From the IMG/VR virus record IMGVR_UViG_3300015245_000244, positions 1 through 31,763 of that record: a stretch of 31,763 nt of DNA. One strand, 5' to 3'. The notes beneath the pieces were generated by a model. That model did no database searches, was not told where the DNA came from, and was given only the letters and a program-made list of their open reading frames with translations. The position numbers were made by a program, and so were the translations under genes. This DNA is from a virus. This document shows positions 1-7,770 of this stretch, one piece after another (the stretch's first letter is position 1; the number at the start of each line of letters is the position of its first letter).

Positions 1-5
1 CAGCC

Positions 6-422
6 ATGACCACCATCGGCCTCAAGTGGGACGGCGTGCCGCAACTGCTGAACGACTACAAGCAGGTCGGGCAGGCTCTCGACGCACGCAGCAAGCCGGT
101 GAAGAAAGTTCTGATGGGGCCCGCCAAGGCGATGGTGAACAACGCGCGGTCGATGGCCCCCAAGCGCACCGGCAATCTGGCGGCGTCGATCTTCGCCACC
201 GAAGGGCCGGATGAGAAACCCGGCGTCCTGATGCTGGTCAATCAGACCAAAGCGCCGTACGCCCGCTTCGTGGAGTTCGGCAGTTCGCGCACTCCCGCAC
301 AGCCTTACTTCCGGCCTGCCCTGGCGCAGATGACCGGCAGCTATTTAAACGACATCCAGCCGGGGGTGAAACAGATCGTGGAGGAGACTGCGCCCAAGTA
401 TGCCTATCACCCGCCCTCGTAG
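6..422 (+). CDS. HK97 gp10-like head-tail/tail component
   Basis: A 138-residue protein of the HK97 gp10-like family, which acts in head-tail joining or tail completion in siphoviruses. The family-typical pattern is clear: a basic segment with APKRTGNLAASI (about residues 51-62), then YARFVEFGSSRTPAQPYFRPAL (about 85-106). The latter is the conserved aromatic/FGS/QPYFRPA signature. Length is normal for the family. It is the first gene of the window and sits directly before a tail-terminator-like gene and the tail tube gene, the usual order. The capsid, portal and terminase genes would be expected upstream, outside the window. I am fairly sure of the family; the precise structural position in the virion is inference. 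Confidence 0.85.
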   Translation: MTTIGLKWDGVPQLLNDYKQVGQALDARSKPVKKVLMGPAKAMVNNARSMAPKRTGNLAASIFATEGPDEKPGVLMLVNQTKAPYARFVEFGSSRTPAQPYFRPALAQMTGSYLNDIQPGVKQIVEETAPKYAYHPPS

Positions 423-429
423 GTTCTGA

Positions 430-888
430 ATGGTCATCTTCGAACAGACGCTCCGCGACCTGTTGATACAGACCAACCTCGTGGAGCGCCGCGTGTTCCT
501 GATGCGTGCTCCCCAGGTGCCCGCCGAGGCGCAGAAGGTTCCCTACTTCGTTTTCTTCCCCGTGGCCCCGTACCCGAAGGTCACGCAGCGCGGGCCGCTG
601 AATCAGGTCCAGCGTGACTATCAGGTGTCCATCTTCGATAACTCGCAGTCGCGTGCTCTGGCCATTGGCGACTCGCTGCGCGGCTACCTCGACACCTTCC
701 ACGGTGACTACGAGAACGTTCACATCGGCTCCTGTTTCTACATGGTGCAGACCTGGAACTGGGAGCCGGAGCCACAGCTTTTTCACGTGATTCAGGAGTA
801 CCGCATCATGTTCAACTACCTGGATCTAACCGCAGCACAACCCGCAGTACGAACCGCAGTAACACCCGAAAGGACCAAACGCATATGA
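430..888 (+). CDS. Tail terminator-like protein (DUF3168/gp17-like)
   Basis: A 152-residue protein in the position of a siphovirus tail terminator, the ring that stops tail tube polymerisation and docks the tail to the head. The N-terminal helix (IFEQTLRDLLIQTNLVERRVFLM), then VPYFVFFPV and QRDYQVSIFDNSQSRALAIGDSLRGYLD, match the general plan of DUF3168/gp17-like proteins: strand, VQ/YQVSI, helix, and a late aromatic strand. The stop overlaps the next start (ATGA at 885-888), so the two genes are probably translationally coupled. Assignment rests on this pattern plus synteny; no catalytic residues are expected. The last 25 residues are low complexity (Ala/Thr/Pro) and may simply be tail sequence carrying the next ribosome site. 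Confidence 0.7.
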   Translation: MVIFEQTLRDLLIQTNLVERRVFLMRAPQVPAEAQKVPYFVFFPVAPYPKVTQRGPLNQVQRDYQVSIFDNSQSRALAIGDSLRGYLDTFHGDYENVHIGSCFYMVQTWNWEPEPQLFHVIQEYRIMFNYLDLTAAQPAVRTAVTPERTKRI

Positions 889-1778
889 GCACGTCTGTCA
901 TGGAACCTACCGCAACCACGGCTGCACCGCCGCGCCAACCGCTGGCCGCAGGTGCTACACAACCGCCCGGTGCGCGAACGCCAGCCACACAAGCCGGTAC
1001 GCCGCCGCAAGGCCCAGGAGGGCCGGGGGGGCCCGCCGCACTCGGAGCAAGTTCCGATGACCTTGTGACCGGCATCCCCGCTTACGGCACGCTGATTCAG
1101 GTTCTGTCCGATGCAGGCCCGCCCGAGGTCTACACCAACATCGAAGGGGTTGGAGACATCACCGGCCCGAACACCGCCATTGCCGAGGCCGAGACCACTT
1201 CGCACTCTACCGGAGCGCCTGTGCGGAGCTTCATCCCGACGCTGATTGACCCAGGGGAGCTTTCCTTCCCCTGCTTCTGGAATCCTGCCGATCCTACGCA
1301 GTCGATCAAGTCACCGTACGGCATCGAAGCTCTGTTCTGGGGCCGCGTGATTACCAAGTTCCAACTGGTGAACACCGACCCGACGCACCGCACACGGCAA
1401 TTCAAGGGCTTCGTCAAGACCATCGGTGAGACCTACCCGCTGGCTGGCATCATGACTCGCAACACGGCGATCCGCATCACCACGCCCTACAAAGACGTGG
1501 CCCCCGCCATCTTCGTCGAACCCGATAACGCTTCTTCCACGGGAACAGGCGAACCCGGCACTTTCGACGTGAAGACGGGCGGCAGCAATGCGCCCTGGCT
1601 GGCCGCTCCTGACGTTTCGTGGATCACGATCACCTCACCCACCGAGTACACCACTGGCGATGCCGAGGTCTCCTACGGCGTGCAGCCTAACACCCTGGGC
1701 GCACCTGCACGCACCGGGCACATCAACATTTCCGCGCTCAGTTTGAGCTTCACGGTCAATCAGGCTGCGCTGCCATAG
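885..1778 (+). CDS. Major tail tube protein with C-terminal BACON-like Ig domain
   Basis: A 297-residue protein predicted to polymerise into the tail tube. Residues 1-50 are a Pro/Ala/Gly/Thr-rich leader. Residues about 58-210 resemble a phage tail tube fold (GIPAYGTLIQVL, IEGVGDITGPNTAIAEAETTSHSTGAPVRSF, then FKGFVKTIGETYPLAGIMTRNTAIRI). The last about 75 residues look like a separate beta-sandwich: APDVSWITITSP, GDAEVSYGVQPN, RTGHINISALSLSFTVNQAA. This is the pattern of BACON and related Ig-like domains (Trp-Ile, V-Y-x-V-x-N, R-x-G-x-I, F-x-V-x-Q). Such decoration would be displayed on the outside of the tube. AAAGGA about 10 bases upstream of the ATG is a good ribosome site. Tube assignment rests on synteny and pattern; the BACON call is by motif. 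Confidence 0.8.
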   Translation: MSTSVMEPTATTAAPPRQPLAAGATQPPGARTPATQAGTPPQGPGGPGGPAALGASSDDLVTGIPAYGTLIQVLSDAGPPEVYTNIEGVGDITGPNTAIAEAETTSHSTGAPVRSFIPTLIDPGELSFPCFWNPADPTQSIKSPYGIEALFWGRVITKFQLVNTDPTHRTRQFKGFVKTIGETYPLAGIMTRNTAIRITTPYKDVAPAIFVEPDNASSTGTGEPGTFDVKTGGSNAPWLAAPDVSWITITSPTEYTTGDAEVSYGVQPNTLGAPARTGHINISALSLSFTVNQAALP

Positions 1779-1794
1779 GGAGAGGAGACGGCAC

Positions 1795-2220
1795 ATGGTC
1801 TATACGAAACCCGAACCAGGGAAACCTATCCTCGTGGAAGCCGCTGGCCAGATGCTGGAGCTTCGCTTCACGCTGAAGACGCTGAAGGCTCTCGATGCCG
1901 AGCACGACATCTCGGTGTTGAAGGGCGAAGGGATGGCCGGTATTTTCCAGAACCCGGCTAAGATGGCGGTGGTTCTCTACTATGGCCTGCGGGCCAATAA
2001 CCCGGAAGTCACCGAGGACTGGGTAGAGGAGAATTTCGACGCCTCGATGCTGCTGGACCTCGCGCCGGTGCTGGCCTATGCCACCACGGGACGCTGGCCC
2101 GATCTAAGCAAGATCCTGGGTGAATCCCCAAACGCCGACCGGCCCGGTACGACTGGCTTACCGTCTGGGCCATCGGAAGATATGACCTCGGTTGCAGTGA
2201 AGACGAACTCTGGAGCCTGA
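1795..2220 (+). CDS. Tail assembly chaperone, short (G-like) product
   Basis: A 141-residue protein corresponding to lambda gpG or the N-terminal chaperone of other siphoviruses. It lies between the tail tube and tape measure genes, where it would coat and deliver the tape measure during tail assembly. Residues 20-100 are the conserved globular part (LELRFTLKTLKALDAEHDISVL, then VVLYYGLRANNPEVTEDWVEENFD, then LLDLAPVLAYATTGRWPD). GGGAGAGGAG lies before the ATG. This is the non-shifted product. A -1 frameshift signal near its 3' end gives the longer G-T product described separately. The last about 28 residues after the slip site are low complexity (ADRPGTTGLPSGPSEDM), consistent with being a simple readout of the unshifted frame. 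Confidence 0.85.
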   Translation: MVYTKPEPGKPILVEAAGQMLELRFTLKTLKALDAEHDISVLKGEGMAGIFQNPAKMAVVLYYGLRANNPEVTEDWVEENFDASMLLDLAPVLAYATTGRWPDLSKILGESPNADRPGTTGLPSGPSEDMTSVAVKTNSGA

Positions 2221-2615
2221 CGCTCGAAGAGTTCCACGCGCTCTGCGAACGGGACCTGGAGCACCAGGACTTCCTCGAATACTGCGCCGCCCTGTCTCCC
2301 TGGGCGATCTACAACGTGAACCGCGCCAAAGGCGTGTCGTTCTTCCAGCCCACCGAGTTCATGCTGCGCCGCAGGGTGCGCGTCGAACAGCAGGCCGTCG
2401 AGCAGCAGGCCCCGCGCCATCACGTCCACCGCTCCCAGGGCAGGCCCGCCAAGCTGGTGGAGCCGATCCCCGCCCAGGGTGCGCGATGGGCGAAACCGGG
2501 TGAGCGGCCACCCTCCAAGTTCGCTCCAGGACAGAACGATACCGTGATCGAACAATTCGACGCCTACGCCGCGCAATGGCGTGGAGGCAAGGTGCCACAT
2601 GGCCGACGCTGGTGA
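1795..2615 (+). CDS. Tail assembly chaperone, frameshifted G-T fusion product
   Basis: This is the long product made when ribosomes slip -1 at 2127-2133. It comprises 113 residues of the zero frame plus about 160 residues of the -1 frame, about 273 in all. The -1 frame is open from 2124 to the TGA at 2613-2615 and reads as convincing protein (YDWLTVWAIGRYDLGCSEDELWSLTLEEFHALCERDLEHQDF). It then gives a charged Gln/Pro/Arg-rich tail likely to contact the tape measure protein. In lambda the gpG:gpGT ratio is critical for tail assembly; the same role is inferred here. The last bases overlap the tape measure start. The T part has no plausible start of its own near its beginning, so it is unlikely to be an independent gene. 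Confidence 0.82.
2127..2171 (+). promoter_or_regulatory. Programmed -1 ribosomal frameshift signal (slippery site plus stem-loop)
   Basis: CCCAAAC at 2127-2133 is a perfect X XXY YYZ heptamer in the zero frame (codons CCA AAC slip to CCC AAA). It lies four bases after the last stop in the -1 frame (TGA, 2121-2123). Seven bases further a hairpin can form: GGCC (2141-2144) with GGCC (2168-2171), and CGGTA (2145-2149) with TACCG (2159-2163). The loop is nine bases and there is a four-base bulge. Heptamer, spacer and stem are the classic arrangement for tail-chaperone recoding. Confidence 0.85.
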
Positions 2616-5600
2616 ACTGAAAGCACGGGCAACGCTCGATAACAGTGAGTTCCTAGCCGCGCTCCAGGGCATCGCTGCCAATGTCGAGAAGGCCGTTCAG
2701 ACCTCCAGCGACACGCTGAAGGGAATGCAGGAAGCCTTCGGCAAGGTGACCGATGCCGTGGGCAAACTGGCCGCGCTCGGGGGCCTCACTGCATTCGCCA
2801 AAGAAGCCCTCGACGCCGCCAACCAGACCGCCAAGCTCGAAGCTGGCTTCAAGGCCATCCTCGGCCCCGGCGAAGAAACCCGCGCTCTGTTCGAGAAGTT
2901 GAAGGGCATGGAATTGACCTCCCTGTTCGACTTCGAGAAGACGCTCGGGCCTGCCGCCAAAAACATGCTCATGCTCGGGGTCTCGGCAGACCAGACCGCG
3001 AAGACGATGAAGGCGGTCGTGGACGCGGCGGCGGGGCTGAAGGAAGGCCCCGAGTACATCAACGAAGTGACCAGCACCATCGCCACCATGCAGAGCCATC
3101 TGGTGGCCAGCCAGAAGGACATGAAGGCGCTCCAGAAGGAGGGCGTCGATGCCTGGGGAGCGCTGGCCCGCGAGATCGGCACCAGCGTGCCCGAGGCCCA
3201 GGAGAAGGTCAAGAAGGGCCTCATTTCTTCGCAGACGGTCACCGAGGCAGTCACCAAGGAAATGGGAGACCGCTTCGCGGGCGCAGCCGAACGCTCCACG
3301 GACTCATGGAAGGGTGCCATGCACATCCTCGATGAGACCGGCAAACAGGGCATGGAAGCCCTCGGCAAAACCATCAAGGATATTCTCACCGAAGCGAAGC
3401 CCATCATCGAGGGAGTGTCCAAAGCGCTGAAGGAGCTTTCGGACTGGTGGACCGGCCTATCTGGTCCGGTGAAGCAGGCCATCGTCATCATCGTGGGGGT
3501 GACCGGCGCGGTGATCGCGCTGCAATCCGCATTCGGAGCCTTGAAACTCGCCGCCGCCGCGCTCTCCCTCAACCCCACCACACTGGCCGTGTCCGCTGCC
3601 CTGGCTGCACTGGTGCTGCTCGGCAAGTGGGTCTACGAAAACTGGCCTGCGATCAAAGCCGTGATGATGAAGCTATGGGACGGCATCGCGGAGTTCTGGG
3701 GTGCAGTCTGGAAGAAAATCACCGATATGATCGGCTCCGTGGTGGGCTGGATCAAAGACAAAATCGACGCACTCTCACCCGTCATCGACTTCCTGAAAAA
3801 GCTGTTCTCTCCGCTGATTGCGGTCTGGACTGTCGAGTGGAATCTGATCGTTGCAGTGGTGAAGAAGGCCCTGGGGTGGGTGTTCGACCTGATTAGCGGT
3901 CTCGGCGGCGCACTCGATAAATTCATCGGCTGGATTAAGGGCATCTTCGGCAAGATGCCGGGTGCGGAGCAGTTGAAGGGCCTCGGCTCCACCTGGGAAG
4001 TAGAGCAGAAGAAGCTCGAAGCCGCGAAAACGGCCACCGATGCAAAGACCAAATCTGACGAAGCCGCTGCTGCCGCTTCCGCCAAGCAGCGCATCTCCGC
4101 GCAGCAGGCCGAGGGGCAGGAGCTTGCCGCAGCCAATGCCGCCAAGGGCGCTGCCGAGGAACGCAAGAAGGCGGCGGAAGAAGCGAAGAAGGCCGCAGCC
4201 GAACAGCAGAAGCTGGCCGAGGGCGTGCGCAAGGGCTATGAGGCCCTACGCGCGGTGGCCCCCGATGTAGCCGCAGCTTTCGCCGCCTCGATGGGCGGTC
4301 TGCGGGAAGACGCTTCCAAGACTGCCGAGGTCTTCGGCACTGCCTGGGCCAAGATGTCGCGGGCGCAGAAGGACACCGCCATTGAGACGCTGGCCCTGGG
4401 CGCAGCGCTGAAGGGCCTGGGGGTCACCAGCGAAGCAGGCTTCCAGAATGCCGAGGCCGATGCGGAGAAGTTCTACAGGACCGTGCAGACTTCCAGCCGG
4501 TCCACTGCCGCCGATGCCATAGCAGCCCAGAACGCCGTGATTGCGGCATACCAGAAGCACGCCGATTTCCTCAACTCGGATCTGAAGAAGGCATACGAGC
4601 AGGGCAAGATGTCCGCCGATGCCTACTACGCCGAGGTGGTGAATCGCGCCCAGGCCGCGCTCGATGCCACGCTGAAGCTGGCCGCTGAAGGCAAGGCTTC
4701 AGAGTCTTCCGTACTCGCTGCCCGCCAGCAGGTAGCAGCCGCCACCAAAGCCCTGGCGGAAAACACCGCGAAGGAGGTCTCCGCAGCCTACGCCGCCATC
4801 GGGGAGAAGTCAAAGCAGGACCTGGACAAGAGCACGCAGCAGTGGGCCGAATACTACGCCACGCTGGTGAAGACCGCAGGAGCAGGCAGCAGGCAAGCCG
4901 CCGAAGCGGAACTGAAAACCTGGGAAGCGGTGCGGGCGCGGCTCCAGGCGGAAGGCAAGGATTTCACCGATGCGCAGATGGCCCAGTTCGAGGCCCTCAA
5001 GCTGAAGGTCGAAAGCCTGAAAGATCCCGTGCAGCGCGTGGCCGACGCCTTCAAACTTCTCGGCGTCACGCCCATGAAGGCGCTGCAACAGAACCTGACG
5101 GACCTCACCAAAGCCCTGCTCGATTTGCAGAACGCCACCGGCAAAAACAAGCCCGCGTTTGAAGATCTGTATGCGGCCCAGAAGAAGGTCGATGAAGTCA
5201 CGCAGCAGATTATCGACCGCATGAGCCAGCCGTGGAAGGATGCCCACGAGCGCGGCGAAGTGACCGCCACCGAGATGTACCAGCACATCGTAGCGGAAGC
5301 TCAGAAGTACCTCGCGCAACTGGTCGCATCTGGCGACCGTGGACCGGAGGCGCTGGCCAAGATCAAGGCCGCGACCGATGCGCTGGCCGTGGCCACGAAG
5401 AAGGCTGGCGACTCCGTGCAGAAGGACATCAACGATGCGTACCACTCCATCGGCATGAAGTCCACCAAGGAACTGGACGACCAGTTAAAAGCCGCGACGG
5501 AGATTTACGGCCAGATCACCAAGGAGGCCGTGAAGAGTCCGGAGGCCATACTTCAGGCGTGGATAGTAATGCAGAAGGCGCTGAAGGCAGACCGGGAGCG

Positions 5601-7770
5601 CCACGGTGTGGACTGGTCGAAGGAAGACCAGAAGCAACTGAACGATGCCGAGGCGCGGCTGAAGAAGTACACGCAGAAGGCGAAGGACGTCTGGGGTGAT
5701 CTGTTCAAGGAGATCAAAAGCCTTGCGGAGAAATTCAAAAACGATGTCATCGACAAAATATTCGACCGCATGTTCGGCAAAGACCCCAACGCCGAACTGA
5801 AGAAGCAGGAAGCCGACCTCCAGGCATCGCTAGTCACCCGCGCCAAGGAGTGGGACACCTACGTCGCCGACAACGCGAAGCAGTTGCAGTCCCTCACCGA
5901 CAACTACAACACGGCGATGGAGAAGGAGGCCAGTGACACCCAGGCCGCGCTGGACGATGCCCAGAAGCAGTACGACGACTATGCCGCCACGGTGTCACAG
6001 AACATCGACGGCATCAAGCAGAAGCACGCCGACGCCGCCGCCGCCGAAGTGAAGGCTGCGGACGACGCGCTCCACCAGAAACAGCAGGATTACGAAGACT
6101 TCGCCAAGGAGGTCGGGCAGAACATCGAGGACATCAAGCAAAAGTGGGCCGACCAGCTAGAGCAGCAGACCGACAGCTTGCGGAAGGAACTCGATGACCA
6201 GCGGCAGACCTACGAAGACTTCGTGCGCGACACGAATAAAACGCTGGCGCGGGTGGGTGAGGATACCGCGACCAACATTCAGGATGAGACCGAAAACACC
6301 AAGACCAACATTGAGGAGCGGCAGAAGGATTACCAGCGATATGCCGAGGACACCGCCAAGAAAATTGCGGAGGTCCGCGCCAAAAACAACGGCACCTACA
6401 GCAGCGAGGAAGACGACCTCCAGACCTCCCTGCGGCGCAAGGGAGAAGACCTCCAGGACTACATCGACGAGCAGAACCGCAACCTGGACCGCTACACGCG
6501 GGATCAAAAAACCAGGCAGGACCGCGAGACTGAGGACCTCAAAACCAGCCTAGCCGACAAGACGCGCGACTTCGACGAGTTCCAGGCTGACAACGCGAAG
6601 AAGCAGGAGCAGGCGCGATCCGATTACCAGAAGGGCCTGGACACCGAGGTACAGCAGCAGGTCGATTCGCTGGCCCAGAAGAAGAAGGACCTGGACGACG
6701 CCATCGTCACCCACCAGACGCAGCTTGACCAGATTCAGGCCAGTCACCAGAAGGAGCAGGACGCGGAGATTCAGGCGCAGGTCGATGCACTGACCCAGAA
6801 GGCCAAGGATTTCGAGACGGCGAAGACCGGGATTCTGCAAAAGAGCGAGGAGCAGAAAAACCAGATCAAGGCCGACTACCAGCAGAGCACCACCGACCTG
6901 CATACGGAACTAGAGAAGCAGAAGGCCGACTATGCGGCATTCGTCGCGGACATCATCGGCCCTGGCGGGAAGCTCGACCAGTTGAAGGCGCAGCACACCA
7001 CCATCTGGGGCGATATCGCGTCCCTGGCAACTGCGGCAATGGGCGACATCGCCAAGAGCATCCTGCATGTGGCCAGCGATGAAGTGATCGGGGTTCTCAC
7101 CGGGAAGACTACCGGGCTGAAGGGCATCCTGACAGACCTGGGCAAGATCCTCGATGACGTTCTGGGGAAGACCGAGAAGGTGACCGAATCGGCCAGCACC
7201 CCCCTGCCATCAGGCGGCGGCAGTGGTGGCGGTGGCGGTGGCGCTGCGTCCGCTGTGGGGAACAGTCTCACAGGCTGGATCGGCGCAATCTCTGGCGCGG
7301 TCACGGCAATATCGAGCGTGATTAGCAATTTCCAGCAAGCCAAGATGGAAACCACGCTCAACGCCATCGAGCACAACACCCGCTACACCATGATGTACGT
7401 CGGGGAGCGGGCAGACGGCGGCATCCTGGGCGAACTCTTCCGCATCGGGGATGAGATTGCGTTCGGCTACAACACCAAGGCCACCGAGAACCTGCGGGAC
7501 CTATTCAAAGACTGGATCGGTGTTATCACTCCGATTCAGCAGGCCATCCAAAATCAAATCGTCGGCCTCGCTCCCTACATCGTGGACACCAAGGTGGTGC
7601 TGGAAGACATCCGCACCATCGTGGGCAATATCGAGACGGCCATCACCACCGGCCCGCGTGCCGTAACCATCAACATCAGCCCGCAGGGACTGACCACCGC
7701 CGAGGCCGCGCGTGCCCTGGGCAACCAGATCGCGCAGAACCTCAGCACCCAACTGGTGCAGGTCTCGTGA
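2599..7770 (+). CDS. Tape measure protein
   Basis: A 1723-residue protein that sets tail length and is ejected during infection. The ATG at 2599 is chosen over an in-frame GTG at 2581: GGAGG lies upstream and MADAGELKARATLDNSEF is a typical start. Residues about 50-290 are the N-terminal tape-measure domain (FAKEALDAANQTAKLEAGFKAIL, LGVSADQTAKTMKAVVDAAAG, then EMGDRFAGAAERSTDSWKGA). Residues 295-350 are hydrophobic, membrane-spanning in character. Residues about 470-550 are Ala/Lys/Glu coiled coil. A roughly 215-residue unit occurs twice (607-1034), then nine 40-residue repeats (1085-1444). A Gly-rich linker lies at about 1536-1552, followed by a compact C-terminal region. No lysozyme or peptidase domain was seen. 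By the usual 1.5 angstrom per residue the tail would be about 250 nm. Confidence 0.93.
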   Translation: MADAGELKARATLDNSEFLAALQGIAANVEKAVQTSSDTLKGMQEAFGKVTDAVGKLAALGGLTAFAKEALDAANQTAKLEAGFKAILGPGEETRALFEKLKGMELTSLFDFEKTLGPAAKNMLMLGVSADQTAKTMKAVVDAAAGLKEGPEYINEVTSTIATMQSHLVASQKDMKALQKEGVDAWGALAREIGTSVPEAQEKVKKGLISSQTVTEAVTKEMGDRFAGAAERSTDSWKGAMHILDETGKQGMEALGKTIKDILTEAKPIIEGVSKALKELSDWWTGLSGPVKQAIVIIVGVTGAVIALQSAFGALKLAAAALSLNPTTLAVSAALAALVLLGKWVYENWPAIKAVMMKLWDGIAEFWGAVWKKITDMIGSVVGWIKDKIDALSPVIDFLKKLFSPLIAVWTVEWNLIVAVVKKALGWVFDLISGLGGALDKFIGWIKGIFGKMPGAEQLKGLGSTWEVEQKKLEAAKTATDAKTKSDEAAAAASAKQRISAQQAEGQELAAANAAKGAAEERKKAAEEAKKAAAEQQKLAEGVRKGYEALRAVAPDVAAAFAASMGGLREDASKTAEVFGTAWAKMSRAQKDTAIETLALGAALKGLGVTSEAGFQNAEADAEKFYRTVQTSSRSTAADAIAAQNAVIAAYQKHADFLNSDLKKAYEQGKMSADAYYAEVVNRAQAALDATLKLAAEGKASESSVLAARQQVAAATKALAENTAKEVSAAYAAIGEKSKQDLDKSTQQWAEYYATLVKTAGAGSRQAAEAELKTWEAVRARLQAEGKDFTDAQMAQFEALKLKVESLKDPVQRVADAFKLLGVTPMKALQQNLTDLTKALLDLQNATGKNKPAFEDLYAAQKKVDEVTQQIIDRMSQPWKDAHERGEVTATEMYQHIVAEAQKYLAQLVASGDRGPEALAKIKAATDALAVATKKAGDSVQKDINDAYHSIGMKSTKELDDQLKAATEIYGQITKEAVKSPEAILQAWIVMQKALKADRERHGVDWSKEDQKQLNDAEARLKKYTQKAKDVWGDLFKEIKSLAEKFKNDVIDKIFDRMFGKDPNAELKKQEADLQASLVTRAKEWDTYVADNAKQLQSLTDNYNTAMEKEASDTQAALDDAQKQYDDYAATVSQNIDGIKQKHADAAAAEVKAADDALHQKQQDYEDFAKEVGQNIEDIKQKWADQLEQQTDSLRKELDDQRQTYEDFVRDTNKTLARVGEDTATNIQDETENTKTNIEERQKDYQRYAEDTAKKIAEVRAKNNGTYSSEEDDLQTSLRRKGEDLQDYIDEQNRNLDRYTRDQKTRQDRETEDLKTSLADKTRDFDEFQADNAKKQEQARSDYQKGLDTEVQQQVDSLAQKKKDLDDAIVTHQTQLDQIQASHQKEQDAEIQAQVDALTQKAKDFETAKTGILQKSEEQKNQIKADYQQSTTDLHTELEKQKADYAAFVADIIGPGGKLDQLKAQHTTIWGDIASLATAAMGDIAKSILHVASDEVIGVLTGKTTGLKGILTDLGKILDDVLGKTEKVTESASTPLPSGGGSGGGGGGAASAVGNSLTGWIGAISGAVTAISSVISNFQQAKMETTLNAIEHNTRYTMMYVGERADGGILGELFRIGDEIAFGYNTKATENLRDLFKDWIGVITPIQQAIQNQIVGLAPYIVDTKVVLEDIRTIVGNIETAITTGPRAVTINISPQGLTTAEAARALGNQIAQNLSTQLVQVS
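4417..5700 (+). repeat. Tandem duplication of a roughly 215-residue unit in the tape measure
   Basis: Two diverged copies start with LGVTS (4417) and LGVTP (5059), 642 bases apart. They share the later landmark IGEKSKQDLDKSTQQW (atc at 4798) and IGMKSTKELDDQLKAA (atc at 5449), 651 bases apart. Both copies have a middle section with an alanine-rich helix (AALDATLKLAAEG versus AQKYLAQLVASGD). The copies are divergent at DNA level, so the duplication is old. Confidence 0.7.
5851..6930 (+). repeat. Nine tandem 40-residue (120-bp) coiled-coil repeats in the tape measure
   Basis: Units begin at 5851, 5971, 6091, 6211, 6331, 6451, 6571, 6691 and 6811, each exactly 40 codons with no indel. A tenth start (YAAFVADI) lies at 6931 and a degenerate half unit precedes 5851. 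Each unit opens with an aromatic or Leu followed by acidic residues (YDDYA, YEDFA, YEDFV, YQRYA, LQDYI, FDEFQ). It continues with a Gln/Asn/Lys helix and ends with a charged LxxxxxD segment (ALHQKQQD, ELDDQRQT, SLADKTRD). The units are divergent in DNA. Confidence 0.9.

Noticed and set aside
2316-2615. An independent gene starting with GTG at 2316
   Set aside because: The same frame is open and protein-like from 2124, directly after a perfect slippery site, so it is the T part of a frameshift product rather than a separate gene.
5851-6930. 120-bp periodic repeats as a CRISPR-like or satellite array
   Set aside because: The repeats are in phase with codons, diverged in DNA and part of the tape measure coiled coil; no identical repeat/spacer structure.
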